DNA from: Devosia sp.
GTDB taxonomy: Bacteria > Pseudomonadota > Alphaproteobacteria > Rhizobiales > Devosiaceae
Direction of reading: 5' to 3'
Assembly (NCBI GenBank): GCA_028290225.1
Contig: JAQGKH010000014.1
Location: 1-11,064 of the forward strand
DNA length: 11,064 nt
Shown: positions 4,469 through 11,064 of the stretch, one piece after another
Position numbering within the stretch: position 1 is the stretch's first letter
How the letters are laid out: each line of letters begins with the position of its first letter
The notes under the pieces: generated by a model
The model's database searches: none
Told to the model about the DNA's origin: nothing
What the model saw: the letters and a program-made list of their open reading frames with translations, nothing else
Position numbers and translations under genes: made by a program

Positions 4469-5320
4469 ATGTCAGACCAGATCAATCCGCCCCAGCATCA
4501 GGACCACCAGCCCGGCCGCGAAACCGAAATGACGCCGGCGCCCGATTTTACCCCGAAATTCCCGGGCAATGGGCGCTTGGCCGGCAAGGTTGCGATCATC
4601 ACCGGTGGCGATAGCGGCATCGGCCGGGCCTGCGCCGTGCTGTTCGCCCGTGAAGGAGCCGAGGTGGCGATTGTTTATCTCGAGGAAACCGAGGACGCCA
4701 AGATCACCGCTGATGCCATCAAGGCTGAAGGCAAGAACGCTCTCCTGCTGCGCGGCGATGTGGGCGAAAAGGCGTTCTGCGACAATGTCGTGGGCAAGGT
4801 GATCGAGGAATGGGGCAAGATCGACGTCCTGGTCAACAATGCCGCCGAGCAGCACCCGCAGGAGGAGATCACCGACATCTCCGAAGAGCAGCTGGAAAAA
4901 ACCTTCCGCACCAATATCTTCGGCTACTTCTTCATGACCCAGGCCGCCATGCCGCATCTGCAGTCCGGGGCCTCCATCGTCAACACCACCTCCGTCACCG
5001 CTTACCGCGGCTCGCCGACGCTGCTCGATTATTCCTCCACCAAGGGCGCAATCCTGGCATTTACCCGTTCGCTTTCGGGGAGCCTGGCCGAAAAGGGCAT
5101 CCGCGTGAATGCCGTGGCGCCCGGTCCGATCTGGACCCCTCTGATCCCGGCGACCTTCCCGCCCGAGAAGGTGGCCGAGTTCGGCGCCAGCCAACCCATG
5201 AAGCGCCCCGGGCAGCCCAATGAAGTGGCGACCTGCCACCTGTTCCTCGCCTGCGACGAAAGCTCCTACCTTTCGGGCCAGGTGCTCCATCCCAATGGCG
5301 GCGAGATCGTCGGCGGCTGA
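4469..5320 (+). CDS. SDR-family oxidoreductase, stress-type (YdaD/YghA-like)
   Basis: A classical short-chain dehydrogenase/reductase of 283 residues with an N-terminal extension of about 38 polar residues. The Rossmann nucleotide-binding motif TGGDSGIG is at 45-52, NNAA at 123-126, Asn149, catalytic Ser175, Tyr188 and Lys192 (YSSTK) are all present, so it should be active. The extended N-terminus with 'FTPKFPGNGRLAGKVAIITG' is typical of the subgroup that includes B. subtilis general stress protein 39 (YdaD) and E. coli YghA. The substrate is unknown. The ATG at 4469 has only a weak CGAG upstream; coupling to the short gene 26 nt before may help its translation. An inverted repeat after the stop (5340-5369) may end the unit. 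Confidence 0.93.
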   Translation: MSDQINPPQHQDHQPGRETEMTPAPDFTPKFPGNGRLAGKVAIITGGDSGIGRACAVLFAREGAEVAIVYLEETEDAKITADAIKAEGKNALLLRGDVGEKAFCDNVVGKVIEEWGKIDVLVNNAAEQHPQEEITDISEEQLEKTFRTNIFGYFFMTQAAMPHLQSGASIVNTTSVTAYRGSPTLLDYSSTKGAILAFTRSLSGSLAEKGIRVNAVAPGPIWTPLIPATFPPEKVAEFGASQPMKRPGQPNEVATCHLFLACDESSYLSGQVLHPNGGEIVGG

Positions 5321-5339
5321 TCGGCAATTTGCATCTGCG

Positions 5340-5369
5340 CACTGCAGTCCTCCGCGCGGGGCTGCAGTG
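5340..5369 (+). terminator. Candidate terminator hairpin after the SDR gene
   Basis: CACTGCAG (5340-5347) and CTGCAGTG (5362-5369) form a perfect 8-bp stem with a GC-rich loop, 20 bp past the SDR stop. Only TT follows before GAATC, so rho-independent termination would be weak. Confidence 0.45.
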
Positions 5370-5456
5370 TTGAATCAGCTGTGAGTTGCCCCCTCGGGCA
5401 AGCTATGCTCGAAGCACGGTGCGGCGGGATTCGCCGCTTCGGAGCCCTTTCCCCGC

Positions 5457-7289
5457 ATGGCAGCCAGCAGCCAGACCGCAGCGCTTGATCTTCGCCCCGA
5501 TCCGCTGGCGGTGTTGCGCGATGTGTTTGGCCACAAGAGCTTTCGCGGCCAGCAGGAAGAGGTCGTTCGTCACGTCGCCGATGGCGGCGATGCGGTGGTG
5601 CTGTTTCCCACCGGCGCGGGCAAATCGGCCTGCTACCAGATCCCCGCGTTGTGCCGGCATGGCGTGGGCATCGTCGTATCCCCACTGATCGCCCTGATGC
5701 GCGACCAGGTGGAAGCGCTGCGACAGGCGGGCGTGGCGGCGGCGGCACTCAATTCTTCCCTGTCGCAAGAAGAAGCGGCTGCTGTGCGCCAGCAGCTGCG
5801 CCGGGGCGAGCTCGATCTCCTTTATGTGGCGCCCGAGCGGGTGGCGACCCCCGGCTTTCGCAACATGGTGGAAGGGCTCGATATCGCGCTCTTTGCCATC
5901 GACGAGGCCCATTGCGTCAGCCAGTGGGGCCATGATTTCCGCCCCGAATATCGCGAACTCGCCCGGCTGACCGAGCTGTTTCCCGGCGTGCCGCGCATTG
6001 CCCTGACCGCGACCGCCGATCCCACGACCCGCGCCGATATCATCGAACGGCTGGGCCTCGGCGGCGCGCGCGTGTTCGAGGCGAGTTTTGATCGCCCTAA
6101 TATTTCCTATTCCATCATCGAGCGCGACAATGCCCGCGCCCAGCTGCTGCGCTTTCTCGAAGGCCACAAGGGCGAAAGCGGCATCGTATACTGCCTGTCG
6201 CGCGCCAAGGTCGAGGACACCGCGCAGTGGCTGGACAGCAAGGGCATAAGGGCCCTGCCCTACCATGCCGGCATGGATGCGAGCATTCGCTCGGCCCACC
6301 AGGATATCTTCCTGCGCGAGGAAGATGTGTGCCTCGTGGCAACGGTCGCCTTTGGCATGGGCATCGACAAGCCCGATGTGCGCTATGTCGCCCATCTCGA
6401 TTTGCCCGCCTCCATTGAAGCCTATTACCAGGAAACCGGGCGCGCCGGGCGCGATGGTCAGCCCGCCGACGCCTGGATGAGCTATGGCATGGCCGATGCC
6501 GTGCAGCGCCGGCGCATGATCGACGAGGGCGGCGCGCCTGACGAGATCAAGCGGGTCGAGCACGCCAAGCTCAATGCGCTGCTGGGCGTCTGCGAAACCG
6601 CCGAATGCCGACGCCAGGCCATCCTTGCGCATTTCGGCGAGGTTTATGAGGGCCCTTGCGGCAATTGCGACACCTGCCGCTCGCCCGTAGCCAGCTGGGA
6701 CGGCACGGAAGCCGCCATAAAGGCCATGGCTGCCATCTACCGCACTGGACAGCGTTTTGGCTCTGGCCACATCATCGATGTGCTGCTGGGCAAGCCGACC
6801 GAAAAGGTCGAGCGGTTCGGCCACGACAAGCAGGCGGTGTTCGGGCAGGGCAAGGAGCTTGACGCCAGGACCTGGCAATCGGTACTGCGCCAGCTCACCG
6901 CCTCTGGTCTCGTGCTGGTCGACCATGCCGCCCATGGCGCCTTGACGCTGGGGGAGGGGGCCCGCGCCGTGTTCCGCAAGGAACGAACGGTCACCTTGCG
7001 CCAGGACCGGCCGCGTAAAGCCGCCGAAGTGCGCCGGCAACTGGCCGGAGCGGTGGAGCTGGAAGAGCCGGCCATGTCGCTCTTCAATGCGCTGCGCGCC
7101 GAGCGGCTGCGGATCGCCAAGGCCCAGGGCGTGCCGCCTTATGTGGTGTTCGGCGACGCGACCCTGCGGGCCATGGCCCAGACCCGGCCGACGCGCCTCC
7201 ACGACCTGCTCAACATTCCCGGGGTCGGGCAAGCCAAGCTCGAACGCTATGGCGAGGCGTTCCTTGCCATTCTGGATGGGGCGCGGTGA
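5457..7289 (+). CDS. recQ: ATP-dependent DNA helicase RecQ
   Basis: A 3'-5' superfamily 2 helicase acting in recombination and stalled-fork repair. At 610 residues it matches E. coli RecQ (609). Visible in order: Walker A PTGAGKS at 51-57; DEAH at 149-152, followed by the RecQ-specific aromatic-rich loop 'CVSQWGHDFRPEY'; 'LTATA' at 183-187; motif VI 'QETGRAGRDGQ' at 325-335; zinc-binding Cys384, Cys401, Cys404 and Cys407 (C-x16-C-x2-C-x2-C); a winged-helix RQC region at about 415-515; and an HRDC domain at about 535-608 ('LFNALRAERLRIAKAQGVPP'). The ATG at 5457 has a distant GGAG (5441-5444). A small hairpin TTGCCC-CCTC-GGGCAA precedes it. No SOS box was seen. The stop overlaps the next gene by GTGA. 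Confidence 0.97.
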   Translation: MAASSQTAALDLRPDPLAVLRDVFGHKSFRGQQEEVVRHVADGGDAVVLFPTGAGKSACYQIPALCRHGVGIVVSPLIALMRDQVEALRQAGVAAAALNSSLSQEEAAAVRQQLRRGELDLLYVAPERVATPGFRNMVEGLDIALFAIDEAHCVSQWGHDFRPEYRELARLTELFPGVPRIALTATADPTTRADIIERLGLGGARVFEASFDRPNISYSIIERDNARAQLLRFLEGHKGESGIVYCLSRAKVEDTAQWLDSKGIRALPYHAGMDASIRSAHQDIFLREEDVCLVATVAFGMGIDKPDVRYVAHLDLPASIEAYYQETGRAGRDGQPADAWMSYGMADAVQRRRMIDEGGAPDEIKRVEHAKLNALLGVCETAECRRQAILAHFGEVYEGPCGNCDTCRSPVASWDGTEAAIKAMAAIYRTGQRFGSGHIIDVLLGKPTEKVERFGHDKQAVFGQGKELDARTWQSVLRQLTASGLVLVDHAAHGALTLGEGARAVFRKERTVTLRQDRPRKAAEVRRQLAGAVELEEPAMSLFNALRAERLRIAKAQGVPPYVVFGDATLRAMAQTRPTRLHDLLNIPGVGQAKLERYGEAFLAILDGAR

Positions 7290-8272
7290 GCGAACTGACC
7301 ACCCCGCCAGTGCGCACTAGGTTTCCGGTGATCGACATCACCCGTGGCGTCGCCATCATCGCGATGATCATTTATCACCTGTGCTGGGACCTCGCGTATT
7401 TCCGCTTCATCCCCGCGGATGTTGGCTATGATCCGGGCTGGGTGCTCTTTGCCCGCAGCATTCTCTATAGCTTCCTGTTCCTTGTAGGCGTCGGCATGGC
7501 GCTGGGCAGCCGGGGGCCGACCGATTGGCGCCGCTTCTGGCGCCGCTGGGCGCTCCTGGCGCTGGGAGCGCTGGCGATCACGGTGGCGACCTGGTTTGCG
7601 TTCCCCGAAACCTTCGTGTATTTCGGCGTCCTGCACGCCATCGCGCTCTTTACCCTCTTGGCGCTGCCGCTACGCCGTGCGCCATCCTGGCTGATCGGGC
7701 TCATCGCGCTGGTTGTGCTCGCGCTGCCCGCGCTCTTTGCCAACGAATTGTTCAATCTCAAGCACTGGTCCTGGCTGGGCTTCTGGACCGTCGCGCCGCC
7801 AACCAATGACCTAGTGCCGGTGTTTCCCTCCTTTGCCGTGGTGCTGCTGGGTTTGCTGGGCGGTCGCGTGTTGCTCACATCGCGCTGGAGCGCCCGCCTT
7901 GCGGCCATTGCACCGTCCAATCCGGCGGCGCGCCTGCTGCAGTTCATGGGGCGCTGGAGCCTGCTGATCTACCTGCTGCACCAGCCGCTGCTGCTTGCCG
8001 TGCTGTTTCCGCTGGCGGGCTGGCTGCAACCCCAGATAGCCATGCGCGAAACCGACTTTCTCGGCGCCTGCCAGCAGACCTGCGTCGATGGCGGCACCGC
8101 GCCGGGCCTGTGCACCACCTATTGCCAGTGCGGGCTGGCGAATGTGGACGCCAATGATCTATGGGGCCCCGTATTTACCGGGGTGATTTCTCCCCAGGAG
8201 CAGGCCCTGCTCGATGCCGGCAACCTGCAGTGCTCGGCCCTGATCTATCCCGAGTTGAACCTGCCCGAGTGA
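7286..8272 (+). CDS. DUF1624 / heparan-alpha-glucosaminide N-acetyltransferase-like membrane protein
   Basis: A polytopic inner-membrane protein of 328 residues, a likely acyltransferase of the DUF1624 group. The N-terminal 'RFPVIDITRGVAIIAMIIYH' with 'LCWDL' is the family hallmark; His31 is the conserved, probably catalytic His. About seven to eight hydrophobic segments run from residue 20 to 248 (roughly 20-38, 52-73, 88-105, 109-128, 133-152, 181-197, 220-246). After the last one comes an 80-residue hydrophilic tail with six cysteines: C262-x3-C266-x9-C276-x3-C280-x-C282, plus C316. This tail is not part of the usual domain as I know it and may bind metal or form disulphides. It starts with GTG at 7286, overlapping the recQ stop by 4 nt, so translation is coupled to recQ. 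The acyl acceptor is unknown. Confidence 0.85.
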   Translation: MSELTTPPVRTRFPVIDITRGVAIIAMIIYHLCWDLAYFRFIPADVGYDPGWVLFARSILYSFLFLVGVGMALGSRGPTDWRRFWRRWALLALGALAITVATWFAFPETFVYFGVLHAIALFTLLALPLRRAPSWLIGLIALVVLALPALFANELFNLKHWSWLGFWTVAPPTNDLVPVFPSFAVVLLGLLGGRVLLTSRWSARLAAIAPSNPAARLLQFMGRWSLLIYLLHQPLLLAVLFPLAGWLQPQIAMRETDFLGACQQTCVDGGTAPGLCTTYCQCGLANVDANDLWGPVFTGVISPQEQALLDAGNLQCSALIYPELNLPE

Positions 8273-8323
8273 CGGTTCCATCACAAGGAAGGCTCTGAGG
8301 CGCTTTTATCAGCAGATTGCATC

Positions 8324-8355
8324 TTGAATGGTACCGAGGATGGGCGTTGAATAAT
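8324..8355 (+). promoter_or_regulatory. Possible promoter of the ABC exporter operon
   Basis: TTGAAT (8324-8329), 17 bp, then TTGAAT (8347-8352), running into AATAAT. A weak sigma70-like arrangement about 60 bp before the TTG start at 8413; this is the only AT-rich stretch in the 140-bp gap. Confidence 0.35.
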
Positions 8356-8412
8356 CCAACGAGTTGATTTGTCGCACCCGGTAGCTGCCCCTGGCCCTGC
8401 CGGAGCACCCTA

Positions 8413-10296
8413 TTGCTAAGTCTGGATCTGCCTGTGACCTCCCCCTCGGCTGGCCGCGTCCGCGGGCGCGGTGATGCCCGTGCCCACCTAGCTTCTGTGC
8501 ATGCCGGCAAAGGCACCGGCGTTTTGTGGCGCATCACCCGGCTGACGCTGCACCACCCCTGGCAGGTCGCTATTGCCATCGGATCGACGGTGATGGCCGC
8601 TGCCTTGCAGCTGACCATTCCGCGCCTGCTGGGCCGCGCCGTCGATGAAGCCCAAGGCATGCTGGTGGCCGGCCATGCGGGGGAGGCAGCGCTCTGGACC
8701 ACGGCGCTCCTGCTGCTCGCGGTGTCGGTGGCGCGCGGCATCTTTACGCTGTCGCAGAACTATTTCAGTGAATCGGTCGGCCACACCATCGGCTACGAAC
8801 TGCGCTTGGCGTTCTACGAAAAAGTGCAGCGCCTCAGCTTTTCCTTTCACGACCGCGTCCATACCGGGGACCTGATCACGGTCGGGCTGCTGGACCTCGA
8901 TGGCGTGCGCATGTTCTTTTCCACCGGCCTTGTGCGCATGGTGCTCCTGTCCGTGCTGATCGGGTTGGGCGCTTACCTCCTGATCTCCACCGATCCGCTG
9001 CTGGGCATCTTGAGCCTGAGCTTTGTGCCCTTTGTCGCCTGGCGCTCCTCGGTGGCCCAGCTCACGCTGCGCGCTACCTGGCTGCTGCTGCAGGATAAGC
9101 TTTCCGCCGTGACCCGGGTGATGGAGGAAAATCTGGGCGGTATCCGCGTCGTGCGCGCCTTTTCCGGCCAGGAATTTGAGCTGGCCAAGTTCGACCGTGC
9201 GTCCGCCGAGGCACTGGAGCTGGCCCATAAGCGCGTCGGCATTCGCGTGCGCAACACCAGCGCCATGACCTTTTCGTTTTTCGCCGCCATGGGGCTGGTG
9301 CTCTGGTTCGGGGGCAACAAGGTGATCGCCGGGACCATGAGCGTGGGCACGCTCGCCTCGTTCCTGACCTTCATGACCATCCTGCAGATGCCGGTGCGCC
9401 AGCTCGGCCTCATGGTCAACTCCTTTGCCCGCGCCGCGACCTGCGGCGACCGCCTGTTCGATTTTCTCGACCAGCCCCTCGAGATTGACGACAAGCCCGG
9501 CGCCCAGCCACTGGTGATCACCGAGGGGGTGCTGCGCTTCGAGGATGTCCATTTCACCTACCCCGGCGCCCTTTATCCAACGCTTGATGGCGTGAGTTTC
9601 GAGGTCCGACCCGGCCAAACAATCGGCATTGTCGGCGCCCCGGGCAGCGGCAAGTCCACGCTTGCCCATCTGATCTCACGCTTTTACGAAGTGACGGGCG
9701 GCGCCGTGACCATCGATGGGCAAAACGTCAATGACGTGACCCTCGCCTCCCTCCGGCGCGCCGTGGCCGTGGTGCAGCAGGATTCGTTCCTGTTCACCAC
9801 CACCATTGAAAACAACATCGCCTATGGCGATCCTTGGGCCAAGGAACGGCGCATCGAGGGTGCCGCCGAAAGTGCGCAGCTGCACAACTATATCATGGGC
9901 CTGCCGGCCCAATATGACACGGTGGTGGGCGAGCGCGGCGTCTCCCTGTCCGGCGGCCAGCGTCAGCGCCTGTCCATTGCGCGCAGCCTCGTGCTCAAGC
10001 CGGCGGTGATGGTGTTCGACGACTCCACCGCCGCCATCGATGCCGGCACCGAGCACCGCATCCGCAGCGCCATCAAGGGCTACAGCCAGGACCGGGTCAC
10101 GCTCATCATCTCCCACCGCCTGTCATCCCTGATGCATGCCGACCAGATCCTGTTTCTGGATGGCGGCAAGATCGTGGAGCGCGGCAGCCACGAACAATTG
10201 CTCAAGCAAAACGGCCGCTATCGGGCGCTTTATGACCTGCAGCTCAGGCCGGTAACCGACGACGACGACCTGGTGGTGGGGAGTGCCGCCCAATGA
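8413..10296 (+). CDS. Heterodimeric ABC exporter, subunit 1 (permease-ATPase fusion with degenerate catalytic site)
   Basis: A type IV (ABCB/MsbA-like) half-transporter of 627 residues in the inner membrane: a polar N-terminus of about 37 residues, a six-helix transmembrane domain (about 40-330), then the ATPase domain. Walker A GAPGSGKST is at 408-416, the Q-loop Gln at about 455-456, signature LSGGQ at 512-516, Walker B 'VMVFDD' with D536, and H-loop His568. The catalytic position after Walker B is Asp537 rather than Glu, as in the degenerate half of heterodimeric exporters such as TM287/288 and BmrCD. The start is TTG at 8413 with GGAG (8402-8405) 7 bases upstream; a GTG at codon 8 is an alternative. 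The ATGA overlap with the next subunit supports a dedicated pair. Substrate is unknown; lipid or multidrug export is possible. Confidence 0.93.
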   Translation: MLSLDLPVTSPSAGRVRGRGDARAHLASVHAGKGTGVLWRITRLTLHHPWQVAIAIGSTVMAAALQLTIPRLLGRAVDEAQGMLVAGHAGEAALWTTALLLLAVSVARGIFTLSQNYFSESVGHTIGYELRLAFYEKVQRLSFSFHDRVHTGDLITVGLLDLDGVRMFFSTGLVRMVLLSVLIGLGAYLLISTDPLLGILSLSFVPFVAWRSSVAQLTLRATWLLLQDKLSAVTRVMEENLGGIRVVRAFSGQEFELAKFDRASAEALELAHKRVGIRVRNTSAMTFSFFAAMGLVLWFGGNKVIAGTMSVGTLASFLTFMTILQMPVRQLGLMVNSFARAATCGDRLFDFLDQPLEIDDKPGAQPLVITEGVLRFEDVHFTYPGALYPTLDGVSFEVRPGQTIGIVGAPGSGKSTLAHLISRFYEVTGGAVTIDGQNVNDVTLASLRRAVAVVQQDSFLFTTTIENNIAYGDPWAKERRIEGAAESAQLHNYIMGLPAQYDTVVGERGVSLSGGQRQRLSIARSLVLKPAVMVFDDSTAAIDAGTEHRIRSAIKGYSQDRVTLIISHRLSSLMHADQILFLDGGKIVERGSHEQLLKQNGRYRALYDLQLRPVTDDDDLVVGSAAQ

Positions 10297-11064
10297 GCGC
10301 GGTGGAGATCGACGACGATAATGTGCCGGGCCAGCGTCCGCCGCGCGCCACCGTGGGTTCGCACCGGATAGAAGAGGAAATCTTCGGCAAGGCCTATGAT
10401 CCCCAGACCATTCGGCGCATCTGGGCTTTTGTGCATCCCTACCGCCGGCGCATGCTGCTGGCCGTCGCCGCCGTGGTCGTTTTTACGCTGACGCAATTGG
10501 CCATCCCGCTGATCATCGGCTTTGCCATCGACCGCGGCATGACGGCGGGCGGCAATCACACCAATTTGCTCTGGGCGGTCGGGGCCTTCGCCGTGGTGGT
10601 GCTGCTCAATTTCGGCGCCAGCTTCGTGCAGGAAACCGTGGTCGGGCAAGTCGCCGAGAACGTGCTGTTCGACATGCGGCGCGCCATGTTCAGCCAGCTG
10701 CAACGCGTGTCGCTCTCCTTCATGGACAAGACCGAAGTGGGCCGGCTGATGAGCCGGCTGCAGGGGGACGTCAATTCCATGCAGGAGTTCCTCGAAACCT
10801 CGGTGATCTCGGTGGGCGATATCGTTCTGCTGGTCGGCATCGTGGTGGTGCTGCTGACCCTCGATTTACGCCTCGGGCTCCTGACCCTGTCCACCATGCC
10901 GGTGCTGTTCGTGGTGCGCATTTTCTGGTTGCCCCCCGCCCGCGCCGCCTTCATGGCCGCGCACGAAACCAATTCCTCCACTGCCGGTGCCCTGGCCGAA
11001 GGCATTCACGGCGTGCGCACCGTCCAGAACCTCGACCGGCAGCGCGTCAATTTCGACCTTTACG
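10293..11064 (+). CDS. Heterodimeric ABC exporter, subunit 2, partial (C-terminus off window)
   Basis: The start of a second ABCB-like half-transporter. ATG at 10293 overlaps the TGA of subunit 1 (ATGA). The visible 257 residues comprise a polar N-terminus of about 45 residues ('RIEEEIFGKAYDPQTIRRIW'), four to five transmembrane segments (for example 52-73, 88-107, 170-190), and the conserved intracellular segment 'SLSFMDKTEVGRLMSRLQGD'. The segment 'NSSTAGALAEGIHGVRTVQN' matches the second intracellular loop of exporters. The ATPase domain, which in a heterodimer with subunit 1 should carry the functional catalytic Glu, lies beyond the window. Confidence 0.93.
   Translation, partial: MSAVEIDDDNVPGQRPPRATVGSHRIEEEIFGKAYDPQTIRRIWAFVHPYRRRMLLAVAAVVVFTLTQLAIPLIIGFAIDRGMTAGGNHTNLLWAVGAFAVVVLLNFGASFVQETVVGQVAENVLFDMRRAMFSQLQRVSLSFMDKTEVGRLMSRLQGDVNSMQEFLETSVISVGDIVLLVGIVVVLLTLDLRLGLLTLSTMPVLFVVRIFWLPPARAAFMAAHETNSSTAGALAEGIHGVRTVQNLDRQRVNFDLY

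Noticed and set aside
4472..5290. 272-residue open frame antisense to the SDR gene
   Set aside because: Shadow frame; all SDR catalytic residues are on the plus strand.
5403..7232. 609-residue open frame antisense to recQ
   Set aside because: A high-GC mirror frame of recQ; the plus strand has all helicase motifs, while the antisense product resembles no protein family.
8488..9669. 393-residue open frame antisense to the ABC exporter
   Set aside because: His/Gln/Gly-rich mirror frame opposite a clear transporter gene.

Overview
The window is high-GC chromosomal DNA from an alphaproteobacterium. A Hyphomicrobiales member close to Devosia is my best guess, from protein style, an EcfG-type promoter and an alphaproteobacterial-type 6S RNA; no marker gene here proves the genus. 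There is no sign of phage, transposon, CRISPR or plasmid functions. Most of it is ordinary housekeeping and stress-related DNA, and the interest lies mainly in the non-coding signals.

Left part (1-2400, minus strand). A two-component operon runs leftward out of the window: a secreted PepSY-domain protein with long Gly/Asn and Asp/Glu low-complexity tracts (546-1160), then a partial OmpR/PhoP-type response regulator (1-546) joined by a 1-nt TGATG overlap. A sensor kinase probably follows off the left edge. An 11-bp-period direct repeat sits next to a -10 element just before the first gene and looks like the binding site of the regulator itself. Upstream lie a small conserved-type hypothetical gene (1410-1652), a 6S RNA gene (about 1812-1963) recognised from its sequence and folding, and another small hypothetical gene (2119-2373). 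A strong hairpin plus T-tract at 1304-1349 points along the plus strand, where no gene has been seen.

Middle part (2400-5320, plus strand). A small hydrophilic protein (2696-2989) has a textbook EcfG general-stress promoter (GGAAC-N16-CGTT). A RidA-family deaminase (3173-3556) and an AAG-type 3-methyladenine DNA glycosylase (3560-4126) are 3 nt apart. A short charged protein of the type often called 'plasmid stabilization protein' (4266-4442) and a stress-type short-chain dehydrogenase (4469-5320) follow, with a near-consensus EcfG motif upstream. This stretch fits a stress and damage-repair neighbourhood.

Right part (5457-11064, plus strand). RecQ helicase (5457-7289) overlaps by 4 nt a membrane protein of the DUF1624/heparan-alpha-glucosaminide N-acetyltransferase-like family with an unusual cysteine-rich C-terminal tail (7286-8272). 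A heterodimeric ABC exporter pair follows: the first subunit (8413-10296) has Asp in place of the catalytic Glu, and the second (from 10293) overlaps it by ATGA and runs off the right edge before its ATPase domain.
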